Assembly: GCA_023410675.1 (NCBI GenBank)
Contig: JAEYPM010000070.1
Span: 1 to 16,941, forward strand
DNA length: 16,941 nt
Direction: 5' to 3'
From: Bacillota bacterium
Lineage (GTDB): Bacteria; Bacillota; Clostridia; Lachnospirales; Cellulosilyticaceae
Part shown: positions 15,486 through 16,941 of the stretch, piece by piece
How positions within the stretch are numbered: the stretch's first letter is position 1
Layout of the letters: each line of letters starts with the position of its first letter
Notes under the pieces: model-generated
What the model saw: the letters and a program-made list of their open reading frames with translations, nothing else
Told to the model about the DNA's origin: nothing
The model's database searches: none
Made by a program: the position numbers and the translations under genes

Positions 15486-16865
15486 ATGCCGAAGAAAAGT
15501 GATATTGTAGAAGGAAAAATTGAAAAGGTCTTATTTCCAAATGTAGGTGTCATGCATCTAGAAGAAAATATTCCAGTGTATGTCAAAGGTGCTTACAAAA
15601 ATCAGTTGGTCAGTGCAAGACTTTTAAAAAAGAAAAAAGGGATATGGCAAGCACAGCTCATTGATGAATTAGAAAATCCAAGTTATTTCATTGCATCTGA
15701 TTGCACTCATTTTAAGCAATGTGGTGGATGTGCTATGCGACATATTCCATATGATATGCAGCTCAATCTAAAACATAGCCAAGTTATTGACCTAATAAAA
15801 GAAGCACAGGTAAGTGATTTTGAAGATTTAGGTATTGTGTCTAGTCCTAACCTTTTGGATTATAGAAATAAAATGGAGTTTAGTTTTGGCGATGCATACA
15901 AAGGTGGCCCTATGACACTTGGGATGCACAGAAAAAATACGACATTTGATGTCCTTACAGTAGAAGGATGTATGATTGCATCTCAGGATTTTAGCCTCTT
16001 ATTAAGATGTGTATTAGACTATTGTATTGAAAACCAACTGCCTTATTATAAGAAGCTTTCTCATGAAGGATATATGCGTTATTTAGTGATTCGTCAATCA
16101 AAAACAACTGGAGACATTCTTGTGAATATTGTAACCTCCACGCAGATGCAACATGATTTTTCAGCACTTGTTCAAAGGATGCAAAACTTAGCTTTAGAGG
16201 GAAACATAAAAGGAGTATTGCATACGTATACAGATACACTTGCAGATGCTATTAAACCAGACACTATTAAACTAATTTTTGGTGAGGACTTTATCACTGA
16301 AAAAATACTTGGTCTAACGTTTAAGATTTCTCCATTTTCTTTCTTTCAAACGAATACCTTGGGAGCAGATATGCTTTATAAAAAGGCTCTAGATTTGATA
16401 GAAGAAATAGATAATAAAACAGTATTTGATTTATACTGTGGAACGGGTACGATTACACAAATCATGGCAACAAAAGCTAAAAAAGTATATGGTATAGAAA
16501 TCGTAGAAGAAGCTGTTGTTAAGGCACGAGAAAATGCTGCTTTGAATGGACTTTCTAACTGCACATTTATAACGGGAGATGTTCTAACAGAGGTAGATAA
16601 GCTAACGGATAAACCAGATATCATTGTTTTAGATCCACCTAGAGAAGGGATTCATCCTAAGGCAATTCAAAAGATTATTGATTTTAAAGCAAAAGAACTT
16701 GTTTATATTTCCTGTAAGCCAACATCATTAGTACGAGATTTACCTATTTTTGAAGAGGCAGGATATAAGGTTAAAAAACTTATGTGCGTCGATATGTTTC
16801 CGCATACGGTACATGTTGAGACGGTTGTATTGATGTGTGCGTCCAGCGAAGCTGGCAAATGCTAA
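15486..16865 (+). CDS. rlmD: 23S rRNA (uracil-5-)-methyltransferase, RlmD/RumA family, 3' end interrupted
   Basis: An S-adenosylmethionine-dependent enzyme that makes 5-methyluridine in 23S rRNA; in Gram-positives one such enzyme (RlmCD) can do both U747 and U1939. Residues about 5-60 fit a TRAM RNA-binding domain. Cys73, Cys79, Cys82 (CGGC) and Cys162 can hold the iron-sulphur cluster. SAM motifs are FQTN (287-290), DLYCGTGT (315-322) and DPPREG (383-388); Cys410 in SCKP is the nucleophile. The family's C-terminal block HTVHVETVVLM ends at residue 450. The last nine codons (from 16836) read CASSEAGKC and lie in sequence that looks like the 5' end of a group II intron, so they are not native. 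The true last codons are probably beyond the intron, outside the window. AAGGAG lies close before the ATG. Confidence 0.92.
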   Translation: MPKKSDIVEGKIEKVLFPNVGVMHLEENIPVYVKGAYKNQLVSARLLKKKKGIWQAQLIDELENPSYFIASDCTHFKQCGGCAMRHIPYDMQLNLKHSQVIDLIKEAQVSDFEDLGIVSSPNLLDYRNKMEFSFGDAYKGGPMTLGMHRKNTTFDVLTVEGCMIASQDFSLLLRCVLDYCIENQLPYYKKLSHEGYMRYLVIRQSKTTGDILVNIVTSTQMQHDFSALVQRMQNLALEGNIKGVLHTYTDTLADAIKPDTIKLIFGEDFITEKILGLTFKISPFSFFQTNTLGADMLYKKALDLIEEIDNKTVFDLYCGTGTITQIMATKAKKVYGIEIVEEAVVKARENAALNGLSNCTFITGDVLTEVDKLTDKPDIIVLDPPREGIHPKAIQKIIDFKAKELVYISCKPTSLVRDLPIFEEAGYKVKKLMCVDMFPHTVHVETVVLMCASSEAGKC

Positions 16866-16941
16866 CAGGTGAAAGTCCTGTAGTGGTAAAGGTAGGGAAG
16901 CCACTTAGTCAGTAACCAGCGTATGGAGTAATTCATACGTT
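16837..16941 (+). mobile_element. 5' end of a group II intron (partial, runs off the window)
   Basis: The sequence starts GTGCGTCC (16837), fitting the GUGYG 5' consensus of group II introns; GTGTG at 16835 is an alternative boundary. Four compact hairpins follow within about 100 nt: CCAGC/GCTGG (16843-16855), ACAGG/CCTGT (16865-16881), AGTGG/CCACT (16882-16905) and CGTATG/CATACG (16920-16939). The motif GGTGAAAGTCC (16868-16878) is characteristic of bacterial group II intron domain I. The stretch is visibly richer in G and C than the gene before it. The intron-encoded protein and domains II-VI would lie past the window end and cannot be seen. Confidence 0.75.

Noticed and set aside
1..16941. 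CRISPR arrays, tRNA or rRNA genes, transposases, prophage or toxin-antitoxin genes
   Set aside because: I saw no spaced repeats, no cloverleaf-like sequences, and no proteins of those families on either strand.

Overview
The window is AT-rich with strong AGGAGG-type ribosome binding sites. It carries a sporulation gene (yunB) and a wall, ribosome and sugar-kinase gene set typical of low-GC, endospore-forming Clostridia. A Lachnospiraceae-like or Cellulosilyticum-like host is my guess; nothing in the window fixes the species. A PilZ/YcgR-type c-di-GMP receptor suggests c-di-GMP signalling in the host. Most genes are conserved housekeeping or envelope genes in short transcription units. The less ordinary material lies at 7453-7982, 11313-13507 and the right edge.

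Left part (1-7452). A nested hairpin ending in a T-run (9-91) closes an upstream unit. A UvrD/PcrA-like helicase (212-2095) follows an extended -10 promoter. It is coupled to a 47-residue one-helix membrane protein (2097-2240). A VanW-domain membrane protein (2340-3830) then converges on a class A penicillin-binding protein (minus strand, 4002-6650), with a terminator for each side between them. yunB (6772-7452) is divergent from the PBP gene.

Middle part (7453-11301). The stretch 7571-7926 holds a frameshifted, stop-containing C-terminal remnant of a PfkB-family sugar kinase. Next come hflX, a DUF6514-like small protein with a TTG start and its own terminator, yigZ and yebC.

Right part (11302-16941). 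A divergent pair, an AraC/GyrI-like regulator and a beta-propeller lipoprotein, is bracketed by two near-identical palindromic terminators (cores 11329-11366 and 13464-13502). This suggests an inserted two-gene cassette. A PilZ protein (minus strand) lies beyond, followed by a probable operon of an intact PfkB kinase (14489-15436) and an RlmD-type 23S rRNA uracil-5-methyltransferase (15486 onward). The last codons of the methyltransferase reading frame run into what looks like the 5' end of a group II intron (about 16837 to the window end).

How genes work together: the PBP polymerises and crosslinks peptidoglycan, and the VanW protein is probably another envelope factor. YebC, HflX and RlmD act on ribosomes. 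The regulator/lipoprotein pair is the best candidate for an uncharacterised sensing module. All family assignments are from reading motifs; no database search was run.
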